Part shown: piece after piece, positions 12,398-21,338 of the stretch | How the letters are laid out: each line of letters opens with the position of its first letter | Position numbering within the stretch: the first letter of the stretch is position 1 | NCBI GenBank assembly: GCA_041490205.1 | Contig: JBGPSQ010000024.1 | Span: 1 to 21,722 of the forward strand | Source of the DNA: DATDDB01 sp041490205 | Lineage (GTDB): Bacteria; Pseudomonadota; Gammaproteobacteria; Burkholderiales; Gallionellaceae | Direction: 5' to 3' | DNA length: 21,722 nucleotides | Notes under the pieces: model-generated | The model's database searches: none | Seen by the model: only the letters and a program-made list of their open reading frames with translations | What the model was told of the DNA's origin: nothing | Position numbers and translations under genes: made by a program

Positions 12398-13810
12398 TCA
12401 CAGTACATCGCCCGCATAATCTGCCAGGCGCGAACGCTCGCCGCGCATGAGTGTGACATGGCCGCTGTGCTCCCAGCCCTTGAAGCGATCCACCACGTAG
12501 GTCAGGCCGGAACTGCCCTCGGTAAGGTAAGGCGTATCTATCTGCGCGATGTTGCCCAGGCACACCACCTTGGTGCCGGGGCCGGCGCGGGTAATCAGCG
12601 TCTTCATCTGCTTGGGCGTGAGGTTTTGCGCCTCGTCGATGATGAGGTACTTGTTGAGGAAGGTGCGCCCGCGCATGAAGTTGAGCGACTTGACCTTGAT
12701 GCGGCTGCGGATCAGGTCGCGCGTAGCGGCGCGCCCCCATTCGCCGCTGTCCTCGTCGGGCTTGTTGAGCACATCGAGGTTGTCTTCCAGCGCGCCCATC
12801 CACGGAGTCATCTTCTCCTCTTCGGTGCCGGGCAAAAAGCCGATGTCTTCACCCACGGGAACGGTGACGCGGGTGATGATGATTTCGGTGTACAGCTTTT
12901 TCTCCAAAGTCTGCATCAACCCGGCTGCCAGCGTCAGCAGGGTCTTGCCGGTGCCCGCCTGGCCCAGCAGGGTGACGAAATCAATCTCCGGATTCATCAG
13001 CAGGTTGAGCACGAAATTCTGTTCGCGGTTGCGCGCGGTGATGCCCCAGATGGCGTTTTTCTGGTGGGTGTAGTCTGTCACCGTGCGCAGCATGGCGGTA
13101 TCCCCGCCCTGCTCCACCACCACGGCGTAAAACGGATTCGCATCGTTTTCCTGGAACACGAACTGGTTGACCATCATGCCCTGGCACATGGGGCCGGCGA
13201 TGTTGTAATAGGTGTGGCCGCCCTGCTGCCACGACTTCATGTCCTTGCCGTGGCGATCCCAGAAATCCTGGGGCAGCGCCAACACGCCGGAGTAGAGCAT
13301 GTCGGTGTCTTCCAGCACCTTGTCGTTGAAGTAATCCTGTGCGGAAAGGCCAAGCGCGCGCGCCTTGATGCGCATGTTGATGTCCTTGGACACCAGGATC
13401 ACCTTACGCTCAGGTTGCTGTTTGTGTAAGTACATCACCACGCCGAGAATGGCGTTGTCGGCCTTGCCAATGGGCATGTTGGCTGGCAGTTCGTTGGTAA
13501 TGAATTGGGTTTGCAGGAACAGCCGCCCGGTGGCGCTCTTGTTGTTCGGCGATTCCAGCGGAATGCCCTGTGCTATGTCGTGCGCGGTTTCGCTGACGAT
13601 GGCATCGAGAAAGCGGCTGGCCTGGCGCGCATTGCGCGCGACTTCCGACATGCCCTTTTTGCCATTGTCCAGTTCTTCCAGCACGAACATCGGCAGGTAG
13701 ACGTCATGCTCCTCGAAGCGGAACAGGCTGGTCGGATCGTGCATCAATACGTTGGTATCCAGCACAAATAACTTGGTGGCGGGCTTGGTGGCGGGCGTTG
13801 CGGGTGTCAT
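12398..13810 (-). CDS. PIN-domain PhoH family ATPase (YlaK-like)
   Basis: A 470-aa cytosolic protein with an N-terminal PIN nuclease domain (about 13-160: FVLDTNVLMHD, the acidic LEELDNG, ILVSKDINMR) and a C-terminal PhoH P-loop ATPase: Walker A GQAGTGKT (283-290), Walker B YLIIDEAQN (388-396), and the late GNIAQIDTPYL. Related PIN-PhoH (PhoH2) proteins unwind and cut RNA. GGGAG 6 nt upstream selects the ATG at 13810, which overlaps the bcp stop by 4 nt (ATGA), so the two genes form an operon. RNA processing under stress is the likely role; the target is unknown. Confidence 0.93.
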   Translation of the reverse strand: MTPATPATKPATKLFVLDTNVLMHDPTSLFRFEEHDVYLPMFVLEELDNGKKGMSEVARNARQASRFLDAIVSETAHDIAQGIPLESPNNKSATGRLFLQTQFITNELPANMPIGKADNAILGVVMYLHKQQPERKVILVSKDINMRIKARALGLSAQDYFNDKVLEDTDMLYSGVLALPQDFWDRHGKDMKSWQQGGHTYYNIAGPMCQGMMVNQFVFQENDANPFYAVVVEQGGDTAMLRTVTDYTHQKNAIWGITARNREQNFVLNLLMNPEIDFVTLLGQAGTGKTLLTLAAGLMQTLEKKLYTEIIITRVTVPVGEDIGFLPGTEEEKMTPWMGALEDNLDVLNKPDEDSGEWGRAATRDLIRSRIKVKSLNFMRGRTFLNKYLIIDEAQNLTPKQMKTLITRAGPGTKVVCLGNIAQIDTPYLTEGSSGLTYVVDRFKGWEHSGHVTLMRGERSRLADYAGDVL

Positions 13811-14274
13811 GATGCTCCCTGAAGTGATTGCACGAATTTCAAAACTTCCGCAACGTGGTTTTCCACTTTCACGCCGCGCCATTCATGGCGCAATGCGCCA
13901 TGCCGATCCAGCACGAAAGTGCTGCGCTCGATGCCGCGCACTTCCTTGCCGTATAGTTTTTTCAGTTTGATCACGCCGAATTGCGTGCATGCCTTTTCCT
14001 CGGCATCCGACAGCAACGGGAAAGGCAAGCTGAACTTGGCCTTGAAATTTTCGTGCGACTTGATACTGTCGCGCGAAATGCCCACTACTTCGCAGCCTGC
14101 CTGCTGGAACTCCGGGTACATATCACGGAACCCCTGGCTTTCGGCGGTGCAGCCGGGCGTATTATCCTTGGGGTAAAAATAGATCACCAGCGATTTGCCG
14201 CGCGCGGCGGACAGGGAGAAATCGGTTCCGCCGGTGGCGGGAAGGGTGAAATCGGCAATGGCTGTCTTGGTCAT
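13807..14274 (-). CDS. bcp: Peroxiredoxin, Bcp/PrxQ family
   Basis: A 155-aa thiol peroxidase that reduces hydrogen peroxide and organic peroxides in the cytosol. The active-site phrase YPKDNTPGCT holds the peroxidatic cysteine C42. In E. coli Bcp the resolving cysteine is five residues later; here that position is Q47 (CTAESQ), and the other cysteines, C61 and C96, are not the usual partners. It may act as a 1-Cys enzyme. The rest (GISRDSIKSHENF, RSTFVLDRHG) is standard. The TGA overlaps the phoH ATG. The ribosome site is weak. Confidence 0.95.
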   Translation of the reverse strand: MTKTAIADFTLPATGGTDFSLSAARGKSLVIYFYPKDNTPGCTAESQGFRDMYPEFQQAGCEVVGISRDSIKSHENFKAKFSLPFPLLSDAEEKACTQFGVIKLKKLYGKEVRGIERSTFVLDRHGALRHEWRGVKVENHVAEVLKFVQSLQGAS

Positions 14275-14458
14275 GGTGCTGCTTTACGTCGTATGGCTCC
14301 ATTCTTGATTAAAAACGGCGTCAAGGCAAGTGCGCCGGAGAAAAGCCATGCAAATTTATGGAATGGATGGCGGCAAACCGCCAACCGGAGCCAGATCAAG
14401 ACGGATTGGGCGCTTTTGCGTAAAATAGCGGTTCTGAACTCATCTGCCTCGATACGCC

Positions 14459-15829
14459 ATGACCCTGACCTCCCTCACCGCCCTGTCTCCCCTCGATGGC
14501 CGCTATTACGGCAAGGTGGATGCCCTGCGCCGCCATTTCAGCGAGTATGGCCTGATACGCTGCCGCGTGCTGATCGAGATCGAATGGCTGAAAGCCTTGA
14601 GCTTTGAGGAGCACATCAAGGAGGTGGAAGCATTTTCGGCGAGCACCGTGGCGCAACTCGACCAGCTCGTGGAAAAGTTCAGCCGGGAGGATGCCGAGCA
14701 GATCAAGTCCATCGAGATGCGCACCAACCATGACGTGAAAGCCATCGAATACTGGCTGCGCGAGAAGCTTTCCGGCAACCTGGAAACCGTCAATGCGCTG
14801 GAATTCATCCACTTCGCCTGCACCTCCGAGGACATCAACAACCTTTCCCACGGGCTGATGCTGAAAGCCGCCCGCGCAGAGGTGATGCTGCCCATGCTGG
14901 ATTCGATAATTGCCAAGCTGCGCGCCCTGGCGCACCAGCACGCCGCGCAGCCCATGCTGTGCCGCACCCACGGCCAGACCGCCACCCCCAGCACCTTGGG
15001 CAAGGAAATGGCTAATGTGGTGCATCGCCTGTTGCGCGCGCGCGAACGTCTCGCCGCCATTGAACTGCTCGGCAAGATCAATGGCGCGGTGGGAAATTAC
15101 AATGCTCACATGGCGGCCTATCCCGAGGTGGATTGGGAAGCATTCGCCAGGAAATTCGTCGAGGCGCGCGGCCTGACGTTCAACCCCTACACCATCCAGA
15201 TCGAGCCGCACGACTACATGGCAGAGCTTTATGACGCCTATGCGCGCATCAACACCATCCTGATCGATCTCAACCGCGACATCTGGGGCTATATCTCGCT
15301 GGGATATTTCAAGCAGAAAGTGGTGGCGGGCGAAGTCGGTTCCTCCACCATGCCGCACAAGGTCAATCCCATCGATTTCGAGAATTCGGAAGGCAACCTT
15401 GGCATGGCCAATGCCCTGCTGAAACATCTGTCCGAGAAGCTGCCCATCTCGCGCTGGCAGCGCGACCTGACGGACTCCACCGTGCTGCGCAACATGGGCG
15501 TGGCGCTGGGCTACACCCTGCTCGCTTACGAATCCTGCCTGAAGGGGCTGAACAAGCTGGAGGCCAACCCGCAGCGGCTGGATGAGGACCTGAACAACAG
15601 CTGGGAAGTGCTGGCCGAGCCGATCCAGACCGTTATGCGCCGCTATAACATCGACAATGCATACGACAAACTGAAAGAGCTCACGCGCGGCAAGGGCGGC
15701 ATCAACCGCGAAAGCCTGCATGTCTTCATCAAGACGCTGGATATTCCCGAAGCCGAAAAGCAGCGCCTGCGCGAACTGACGCCCGCCACCTATGTGGGCA
15801 AGGCGGCAGAACTGGCGAAGCGCATATAA
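14459..15829 (+). CDS. purB: Adenylosuccinate lyase
   Basis: A 456-aa cytosolic enzyme, the same length as E. coli PurB, that releases fumarate from SAICAR and from adenylosuccinate in purine synthesis. The fumarase-superfamily signature SSTMPHKVNPIDFEN is the flexible catalytic loop; FACTSEDINN and CRTHGQTATPSTLGKEM are the other two conserved regions. The opening LTSLTALSPLDGRY matches the E. coli subfamily. There is no evident ribosome site before the ATG. The rhomboid gene starts 4 nt after its stop, so the two are probably co-transcribed. Confidence 0.97.
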   Translation: MTLTSLTALSPLDGRYYGKVDALRRHFSEYGLIRCRVLIEIEWLKALSFEEHIKEVEAFSASTVAQLDQLVEKFSREDAEQIKSIEMRTNHDVKAIEYWLREKLSGNLETVNALEFIHFACTSEDINNLSHGLMLKAARAEVMLPMLDSIIAKLRALAHQHAAQPMLCRTHGQTATPSTLGKEMANVVHRLLRARERLAAIELLGKINGAVGNYNAHMAAYPEVDWEAFARKFVEARGLTFNPYTIQIEPHDYMAELYDAYARINTILIDLNRDIWGYISLGYFKQKVVAGEVGSSTMPHKVNPIDFENSEGNLGMANALLKHLSEKLPISRWQRDLTDSTVLRNMGVALGYTLLAYESCLKGLNKLEANPQRLDEDLNNSWEVLAEPIQTVMRRYNIDNAYDKLKELTRGKGGINRESLHVFIKTLDIPEAEKQRLRELTPATYVGKAAELAKRI

Positions 15830-15833
15830 GACC

Positions 15834-17294
15834 ATGTTCATCATTCCAGTCGGCAACCGGGTAAATTGGAAGCGGCCGCCGGTCGTCACCCTGCTGCTCA
15901 TCCTGGTCAATTGCTTCGTATTTTTTTTCCTGCAGTCCGGTGATGAGTCTCAGGAAAGAAAAGCAGCCGAGTATTACTTCTCTTCCGATTTGCCGAGCTG
16001 GGAGTTGAATCGCTACCCGGAATACCTCGAAAAATCAGGCGACTTCATCAAGTCACAACATGTCAGGCAATTGCTCGATAGGAAAGACCCCCGCGCGTTT
16101 ACCGTGATGGAACAAGATTCCAGATTCATTCGCGAATTGCATGCCGGGCATGTCGTCACTGCGGATGCACCGGAATACCCCGCCTGGACTGCACAGCGCA
16201 AAAAATTCGATTCCATGCGCTCTTTCACCACGCGCTACGTCTTCTATGTAGATGCCCCCACCCCGGCCAATGCATTTGTCTCGGCCTTCATGCATGGCGG
16301 GTTTGATCATTTGTTCGGCAATATGGTGGTGCTGTTCCTGGTCGGATTCCTGGTCGAATCGGTCATCGGCAAAGCGTTGTTCACAATCGGTTATGTGGTG
16401 TCCATCTTCACTGCGACCTTCATGTTCGGCCTGACCGCACACGGGGGAGCAAGCCTGGGCGCTTCCGGTGCGATTGCCGGGGTGATGGGGATGTATACCG
16501 TTATTTTCGGTCTGCGGAAAATCGACTTCTTCTATTCGCTGGGGTTTTATTTCGATTATGTTCGTGCCCCGGCCATTGCCTTGTTGCCGCTGTGGCTGGG
16601 CAACGAGCTTTACCAGTTCCTCTCCGAAAAGGGCGCGCACATCGCCTACATGGCCCACTTCGGCGGCTTGCTCGGCGGCGCTGTGATGGGCACGGTGTTC
16701 CGCCAGGTGCGCCCCGCCCAGATCGAGGAGCACCACGAGGAGGCGGAAAGCAAGGAGATGGACAAGGAAACATTCCAACGCGGCATGAATCATTTGGGTG
16801 CGATGGAATTCAAAAAAGCGCTCGCCGTATTCAGGGCGCTGCAGGAGAAACACCCGGACGACATGAACCTGGCCCGGCTGGTTTATCGCTCGTCCAAGGC
16901 TGACCCTGCGAGCGAAGATTATCATCGCGCCGCGTTGAAGCTGCTGGCAACGCCCGGTATGGATGCTGCCACCTCAGGGCAGGTGCATACTCTTTTCAGG
17001 GAATACATGAGTTGCGCCCAGCCGGTACCCAAACTGGGGCACGACCTTTCCGCGAAGCTGGCAAAACGCTTCGCCTCCTCCGGCCATTGCGAAGACGCGG
17101 ATAAATTGGCTGCCTTTCTGCAGCGCAGCACCCCCCGGCATGCCGAATTGCCCGCAGTGCTTCTGGCGCTGGCTAGCGGATACTACCGTGAAAAGAACAA
17201 GGACAAATTCGAGCAGACCCTGCAATCCTTGACCAGCCAGTTTCCCCATTCGAAAGAGGCGGAAAGCGCGGCAAGCATGTTGCGCATGAGCTAG
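15834..17294 (+). CDS. Rhomboid-family intramembrane serine protease with helical C-terminal domain
   Basis: A 486-aa inner-membrane protein. After one N-terminal membrane segment (17-34) comes a periplasmic or lumenal-side region of about 105 residues, then the rhomboid core: HGGFDHLFGNM (154-164), the catalytic serine S211 in GASG, and the catalytic histidine H275 in AHFGG. The layout fits a 1+6 segment rhomboid. Residues 295-486 form a soluble helical region with TPR-like pairs (FQRGMNHLGAMEFKKALAVF, ASGYYREKNKDKFEQTLQSL), likely a cytosolic partner-binding domain. The start at 15834 is 4 nt after purB; earlier in-frame codons lie inside purB. Substrate unknown. Confidence 0.9.
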   Translation: MFIIPVGNRVNWKRPPVVTLLLILVNCFVFFFLQSGDESQERKAAEYYFSSDLPSWELNRYPEYLEKSGDFIKSQHVRQLLDRKDPRAFTVMEQDSRFIRELHAGHVVTADAPEYPAWTAQRKKFDSMRSFTTRYVFYVDAPTPANAFVSAFMHGGFDHLFGNMVVLFLVGFLVESVIGKALFTIGYVVSIFTATFMFGLTAHGGASLGASGAIAGVMGMYTVIFGLRKIDFFYSLGFYFDYVRAPAIALLPLWLGNELYQFLSEKGAHIAYMAHFGGLLGGAVMGTVFRQVRPAQIEEHHEEAESKEMDKETFQRGMNHLGAMEFKKALAVFRALQEKHPDDMNLARLVYRSSKADPASEDYHRAALKLLATPGMDAATSGQVHTLFREYMSCAQPVPKLGHDLSAKLAKRFASSGHCEDADKLAAFLQRSTPRHAELPAVLLALASGYYREKNKDKFEQTLQSLTSQFPHSKEAESAASMLRMS

Positions 17295-17347
17295 CGTACA
17301 AACCGGGCCAGCCGTGGCGGACTCAAACCGGCCTGCCGTAAACTGAT

Positions 17348-17370
17348 TTCCCGGATACTACATCCGGGAA
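17348..17370 (+). promoter_or_regulatory. Strong hairpin upstream of comEC
   Basis: A perfect 9-bp inverted repeat TTCCCGGAT/ATCCGGGAA with a 5-nt loop, ending 21 bp before the comEC start. It may be a weak terminator for the rhomboid transcript (only A-rich sequence follows on the plus strand) or a leader structure or operator controlling comEC. Confidence 0.45.
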
Positions 17371-17391
17371 GAAAACATCGGGACTCGCCAC

Positions 17392-19725
17392 ATGGTCAAG
17401 TTTTCCGTTTTTTTCGCGCTTGGCGTCTGGCTGCTGCAACAGCAGGCGGATCTGCCGCCGTTTTCATGGGCGTGGGCGCTGCTGCCGCTCGGCCTGCTTT
17501 TGCTGCTGCCGCGCGCACTTCCTTGGCAACGCATATTCCGCCATGCCACCATCTCCGCCCTCGCCTTTACTTTGGGATTTTTCTACGCCGCCTTTTTTGC
17601 GCAGCAGCGCCTGGCGGACAAGCTGCCCGATGAATGGCAGGGAGTAAACATCGAGGTTACCGGCGTGGTGGCGGAACTGCCGCGCCAGCGCGAAGGCGGC
17701 CAGAGCTTTGCCTTCGATGTGGAACAGACGCTTACGCCCGGCACGCATATTCCGGCGCACGTACTGCTTTCCACTTACGACAACAATCAATCGCTGTCAG
17801 TCAGGGCGGGCGAGCGCTGGCGCTTCACCGTACGCCTGAAGCAGCCTCACGGTTCGTCCAACCCTTACGGTTTCGATTTCGAGGCGTGGATGCTGGAGCG
17901 CAACCTGCGCGCCAGCGGCTACGTGCGCGCCGATGGGGGCAATGCACGGCTGGACGAGATGGTGAATACACCGGGCTACTGGATCGAGCGCCTGCGCGAG
18001 AAAGTGCGCGAGCGTTTCCGCACCGTGCTGGGCGACGCCCCCTACTCCGGCGTGCTGATAGCGCTTGCCATCGGCGACCAGGGCAGCATCCCTGCGGCGC
18101 AATGGCAAGTGTTCACGCGCACAGGCGTCAACCATTTGATGAGCATCTCCGGGCTGCACATCACCATGTTCGCCACCGTCGCCTTCACGCTCACCTATGC
18201 GCTATGGCGGCGGGTTACACGGCTTGCCCTGGCCTTTCCCGCGCGCAAGGCGGCGGCGCTTGCCGGACTGGTGGCAGCGCTGGCCTATGCACTGCTCTCC
18301 GGATTTTCCGTCCCTGCCCAGCGCACAGTGTATATGCTGGCCACCGTCGCCATCGCGCTGCTGCTCTCTCGCCGTGTTGCGCCCTCGCAGTTGCTCGCCG
18401 CCGCGTTGACTGTAGTGCTGCTGGCCGACCCGTGGGCAGTGATGGCGCCGGGATTCTGGCTGTCATTCGGCGCGGTGGCGCTGATACTGTACGTTAGCGC
18501 CAACCGCATCGGTAAAACCCACTGGCTCGTGGAATATGGCCGCGTGCAATGGGCAATGATGGCGGGCATGGTTCCGCCGCTGCTGGCGCTGTTCCAGCAG
18601 GTCTCGCTGGTATCGCCCATAGCCAATGCCTTCGCCATTCCCGTGGTGAGCTTTATCGTGGCCCCGCTCGCGATACTGGGCGCGGCAATCCCCATAGACG
18701 GCCTGTTGTGGCTGGCGCACGGCGCCATGTCGCTTTGCATGACGGCCCTGGAATGGCTGAACCGCCTGCCGGATGCAGTCTGGCAGCAGCACGCGCCGCC
18801 CGCATGGAGCATTGCACTGGGCATGGCGGGCGCATTGTGGATTTTGCTGCCGCGCGGCTTTCCGGCGCGCTGGCTGGGTGTGCTCATGATGCTGCCGATG
18901 TTCCTCACCCTGCCCGCCACACCCAGGGACGGTGCAATGCGCCTGGTGATTTTCGACGTGGGACAGGGACTTTCCGTCGCTGCGCAAACTCAGAACCACA
19001 TGCTGCTGTACGACGCAGGCCCGGATTTTCCCGGCGAGGCGGACAGCGGCAACCGCATCCTCGTTCCTTCCATGCGCGCGCTGGGCATCGCACAACTCGA
19101 CGGGCTGATGCTCACCCACGACGACACCGACCACACCGGCGGAGCGCTCTCCGTAATGCAGGCCATGCCCATCAACTGGCTGTCGTCATCCTTGCCGGAA
19201 GACAGCCCCATCCTGCGGGAGGCGCACAACCCGCAACGCTGCGCCGATGGCCAGCAGTGGGATTGGGATGGCGTGCACTTTGAAGTCTTGCATCCCTCCC
19301 GCGCCAGCTATGCGGATGCCGAGATCAGCAAAAACAATCGCGGCTGCACCCTGCGCATCAGCACCGGCACGCACAGCGTGCTGCTCGCCGCCGACATCGA
19401 GAAGGAATCCGAACAACGCCTGCTGCAATTACACCCGGACAAATTGCCCGCCACCCTGCTGGTGGTGCCCCATCACGGCAGCAAGACGTCCTCTACCCCT
19501 GATTTCATCAAGGCCGTGCACCCCCGCTATGCGGTATTCACCGTCGGATACCGCAACCGCTTCGGCCACCCGAAGGAGGAAGTGGTGGTACGTTACCGGG
19601 ACATCGGCAGCGAACTGCTTCGCTCGGATGATGATGGTGCGGTAATCGTGGAGATGGACGGCAAAGATTTTAAAATTGATCGCTGGCGCAAGGCGCATGC
19701 CCGGTATTGGCAGCAATCCCCCTAA
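17392..19725 (+). CDS. comEC: DNA internalisation protein ComEC/Rec2
   Basis: A 777-aa inner-membrane channel that brings transforming DNA into the cytosol. The N-terminal DUF4131 part (two membrane segments, then a soluble OB-like region to about 190) is followed by the competence domain with RTGVNHLMSISGLHI (243-257) and many membrane segments to about 500. A metallo-beta-lactamase domain ends the protein: IFDVGQG (~517), THDDTDHTGG (~574) and VVPHHGS (~690). The metal motif is HDDTDH, as is usual for the Gram-negative form. Full length and intact, so DNA uptake may be functional, but no other competence gene is in the window. Ribosome site weak (CGGGA). Confidence 0.94.
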   Translation: MVKFSVFFALGVWLLQQQADLPPFSWAWALLPLGLLLLLPRALPWQRIFRHATISALAFTLGFFYAAFFAQQRLADKLPDEWQGVNIEVTGVVAELPRQREGGQSFAFDVEQTLTPGTHIPAHVLLSTYDNNQSLSVRAGERWRFTVRLKQPHGSSNPYGFDFEAWMLERNLRASGYVRADGGNARLDEMVNTPGYWIERLREKVRERFRTVLGDAPYSGVLIALAIGDQGSIPAAQWQVFTRTGVNHLMSISGLHITMFATVAFTLTYALWRRVTRLALAFPARKAAALAGLVAALAYALLSGFSVPAQRTVYMLATVAIALLLSRRVAPSQLLAAALTVVLLADPWAVMAPGFWLSFGAVALILYVSANRIGKTHWLVEYGRVQWAMMAGMVPPLLALFQQVSLVSPIANAFAIPVVSFIVAPLAILGAAIPIDGLLWLAHGAMSLCMTALEWLNRLPDAVWQQHAPPAWSIALGMAGALWILLPRGFPARWLGVLMMLPMFLTLPATPRDGAMRLVIFDVGQGLSVAAQTQNHMLLYDAGPDFPGEADSGNRILVPSMRALGIAQLDGLMLTHDDTDHTGGALSVMQAMPINWLSSSLPEDSPILREAHNPQRCADGQQWDWDGVHFEVLHPSRASYADAEISKNNRGCTLRISTGTHSVLLAADIEKESEQRLLQLHPDKLPATLLVVPHHGSKTSSTPDFIKAVHPRYAVFTVGYRNRFGHPKEEVVVRYRDIGSELLRSDDDGAVIVEMDGKDFKIDRWRKAHARYWQQSP

Positions 19726-19853
19726 GGTTTGATCGTGCAGTCCTTTCAGGTGCTATAGGCAAATACCTGCTGGCTGTACTATTATTTATCGGCGGGCAGA
19801 TCCATTCCATTGGGGCCAACCTGCTGAACCGTACCCCCTTCACGGAGAGAAAT

Positions 19854-20459
19854 ATGAAAGCTATAAGTTCCATCTTCGCCATCCTGTTTGCCGCGACTTT
19901 CTTTGCCGCCGCAACGCCTGCGCACGCCCAAACCGTCAGCGCTGTGCCGTTCTACAACTCCGGGGTCCACAAATACAAGCAGGGCGATCTCGACGGTGCA
20001 ATCGCCGACTTTACCAAGGCGATCGAGATCAACCCCGATTACTGGAAGGCCTATAGCAGCCGCGGGGTGGTGAAACGCGACAAGCACGACCTGGAAGGCG
20101 CGATACAGGACTACACGCGCTCGATCCAGATCAACCCCAATAATGCCGGGGCCTATAGCAATCGCGGCGTTGCCTTGCGCGACAAAGGCGATCTCGATGG
20201 CGCACTGGCGGACTATGCCAAAGCCCTTGAACTCGATCCGCAGGATGCCTATACCTATAACAACCGCGGCGCGGTGCGGGCCGACAGGAGTGATTTCGAT
20301 GGGGCCATCGCCGATTTCACGCGCGCCATCGAACTGCGTCCGGATTATGCGGAAGCGTATTTCAACCGCTCGATATGCAAGAAGCGGAAAGGCGATGCGG
20401 CAGGCGCCCAGGCTGACCGTGCAAAGGCCATCGAGCTTGATCCTCGGCTGAATCATTAA
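19854..20459 (+). CDS. Exported tetratricopeptide-repeat protein
   Basis: A 201-aa protein with a signal peptide (1-25, TPAHA-Q) and five consecutive 34-residue TPR units filling the rest (each with the pattern AY-NRG--...GDLDGAI-DFTKAIE-NP). TPR arrays bind partner proteins; this one would act in the periplasm or on the outer face of the envelope. GGAG 6 nt upstream supports the ATG at 19854; the frame is open further upstream to 19707 but that overlaps comEC. The second helix of each unit is close to identical, which suggests internal duplication. Partner unknown. Confidence 0.9.
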   Translation: MKAISSIFAILFAATFFAAATPAHAQTVSAVPFYNSGVHKYKQGDLDGAIADFTKAIEINPDYWKAYSSRGVVKRDKHDLEGAIQDYTRSIQINPNNAGAYSNRGVALRDKGDLDGALADYAKALELDPQDAYTYNNRGAVRADRSDFDGAIADFTRAIELRPDYAEAYFNRSICKKRKGDAAGAQADRAKAIELDPRLNH

Positions 20460-20467
20460 ACACGAAC

Positions 20468-20498
20468 CCCGGCATTTACGGACATTAGACCTGCCGGG
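20468..20498 (+). terminator. Possible terminator hairpin after the TPR gene
   Basis: CCCGGCA (20468-20474) pairs with TGCCGGG (20492-20498) around a 17-nt loop, starting 8 bp after the stop codon. The long loop and lack of a T-run make it a weak candidate. Confidence 0.3.
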
Positions 20499-20552
20499 CT
20501 CAGTGCCACACTCCAGCCTACTGGATGGGCGGATGCAAGAATTCCTTAAGCA

Positions 20553-20576
20553 GGGCTTCCGGAAAACCGGAAGCCT
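20553..20576. promoter_or_regulatory. Perfect hairpin between the TPR and outer-membrane genes
   Basis: GGCTTCCGG (20554-20562) pairs with CCGGAAGCC (20567-20575) around an AAAA loop, with one extra G-T pair outside. No T-run follows on the plus strand. It may end the TPR transcript or protect mRNA. Confidence 0.4.
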
Positions 20577-20609
20577 CGTGGCAATTTGATCTATACCAGA
20601 TTGACGGTA

Positions 20610-20638
20610 TTGACTCGCCTTCCGACAGTGCATACGCT
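20610..20638 (+). promoter_or_regulatory. Weak candidate promoter of the outer-membrane barrel gene
   Basis: TTGACT (20610-20615), 17 bp, TACGCT (20633-20638). The -35 matches 5 of 6 consensus bases, the -10 only 3 of 6, about 38 bp before the start codon. Confidence 0.25.
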
Positions 20639-20676
20639 GAACTCTCGATATCTCGCATACGAAGAAGGAGAGCGAC

Positions 20677-21255
20677 ATGAAAAATCTTTCGAAAATTTCA
20701 TTGATCACCATGGCTTTGGGCATAGGAGGTTTGTGCACTGCAAGTTTCCCGGCCATGGCGCAAGAGTTTGTTTATGGCGCAGTTGATATTGGGCAAGCCA
20801 AGGCGTCAGATGTGTGTACAGGGGCGGGCGTGACAGGATGTACCGACACCAGCGCAGTATTCAGGGTCGCAGGCGGATACCAGTTCGTCCCGATGATGGG
20901 CGCGGAACTCAGCTACGGTTACTATGGCAAGCAAAGCCTGGGGATGCTGGGCGCAACGTCACAGGGAGACTGGAAAGCAAGCGGCTTCCAGTTTTCCGGG
21001 GTTGGCACATTTCCGCTGGGCGGAGGATTTTCTTTGGCAGCCAAGCTGGGCATCGCTGCAACAACGCTTGACCATACAGCATCAGGCAGCAGCGTCACCA
21101 GCACCAACCTGGCTTGGGGACTGGGTGCAAGGTACGACTTCAACCGGGACGTCGGGGTGCGCGCCTTATATGAAAGTCTGGGCAACGTCGGCGATGCCGC
21201 CACCGGCAAGACAAAAATCACCCTGCTCACCGCTGGCGTAGTGGTCAAGTTTTAA
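20677..21255 (+). CDS. Small outer-membrane beta-barrel (OmpA/OmpX-like) protein
   Basis: A 192-aa exported protein with a 28-residue signal peptide (FPAMA-Q). The mature part starts EFVYGAVDIGQAKASD and alternates in a way typical of an eight-stranded barrel (FRVAGGYQFVPMMGAELSYGYY, WGLGARYDFNRDVGVRALYE), ending VVVKF, the C-terminal Phe needed for barrel assembly. Two cysteines in the first loop (DVCTGAGVTGC) may form a disulfide. AAGGAG 8 nt upstream gives a strong ribosome site. The gene is monocistronic with a strong terminator. It belongs to the general outer-membrane barrel group; exact role unknown. Confidence 0.88.
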   Translation: MKNLSKISLITMALGIGGLCTASFPAMAQEFVYGAVDIGQAKASDVCTGAGVTGCTDTSAVFRVAGGYQFVPMMGAELSYGYYGKQSLGMLGATSQGDWKASGFQFSGVGTFPLGGGFSLAAKLGIAATTLDHTASGSSVTSTNLAWGLGARYDFNRDVGVRALYESLGNVGDAATGKTKITLLTAGVVVKF

Positions 21256-21274
21256 ATGTTTGTTTCTGCACCAG

Positions 21275-21304
21275 GCCAATGCCGGGCACATGCCCGGCAT
21301 TGGC
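21275..21304. terminator. Terminator between convergent genes
   Basis: A 14-bp perfect inverted repeat (21275-21288 with 21291-21304, core AATGCCGGGCA/TGCCCGGCATT) with a 2-nt centre, followed by TTTCC on the plus strand. It lies 20 bp after the outer-membrane gene and 35 bp before the end of the DUF1963 gene, so it can serve both. Confidence 0.75.
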
Positions 21305-21338
21305 TTTCCGCCATGACCACATGCAGCGTGGCAGCGTA

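Noticed and set aside
12314..13429. Plus-strand open frame of 371 codons
   Set aside because: Antisense shadow of the PIN-PhoH gene, produced by its codon bias.
14396..15910. Minus-strand open frame of 504 codons
   Set aside because: Antisense shadow of purB; no ribosome site and no domain.
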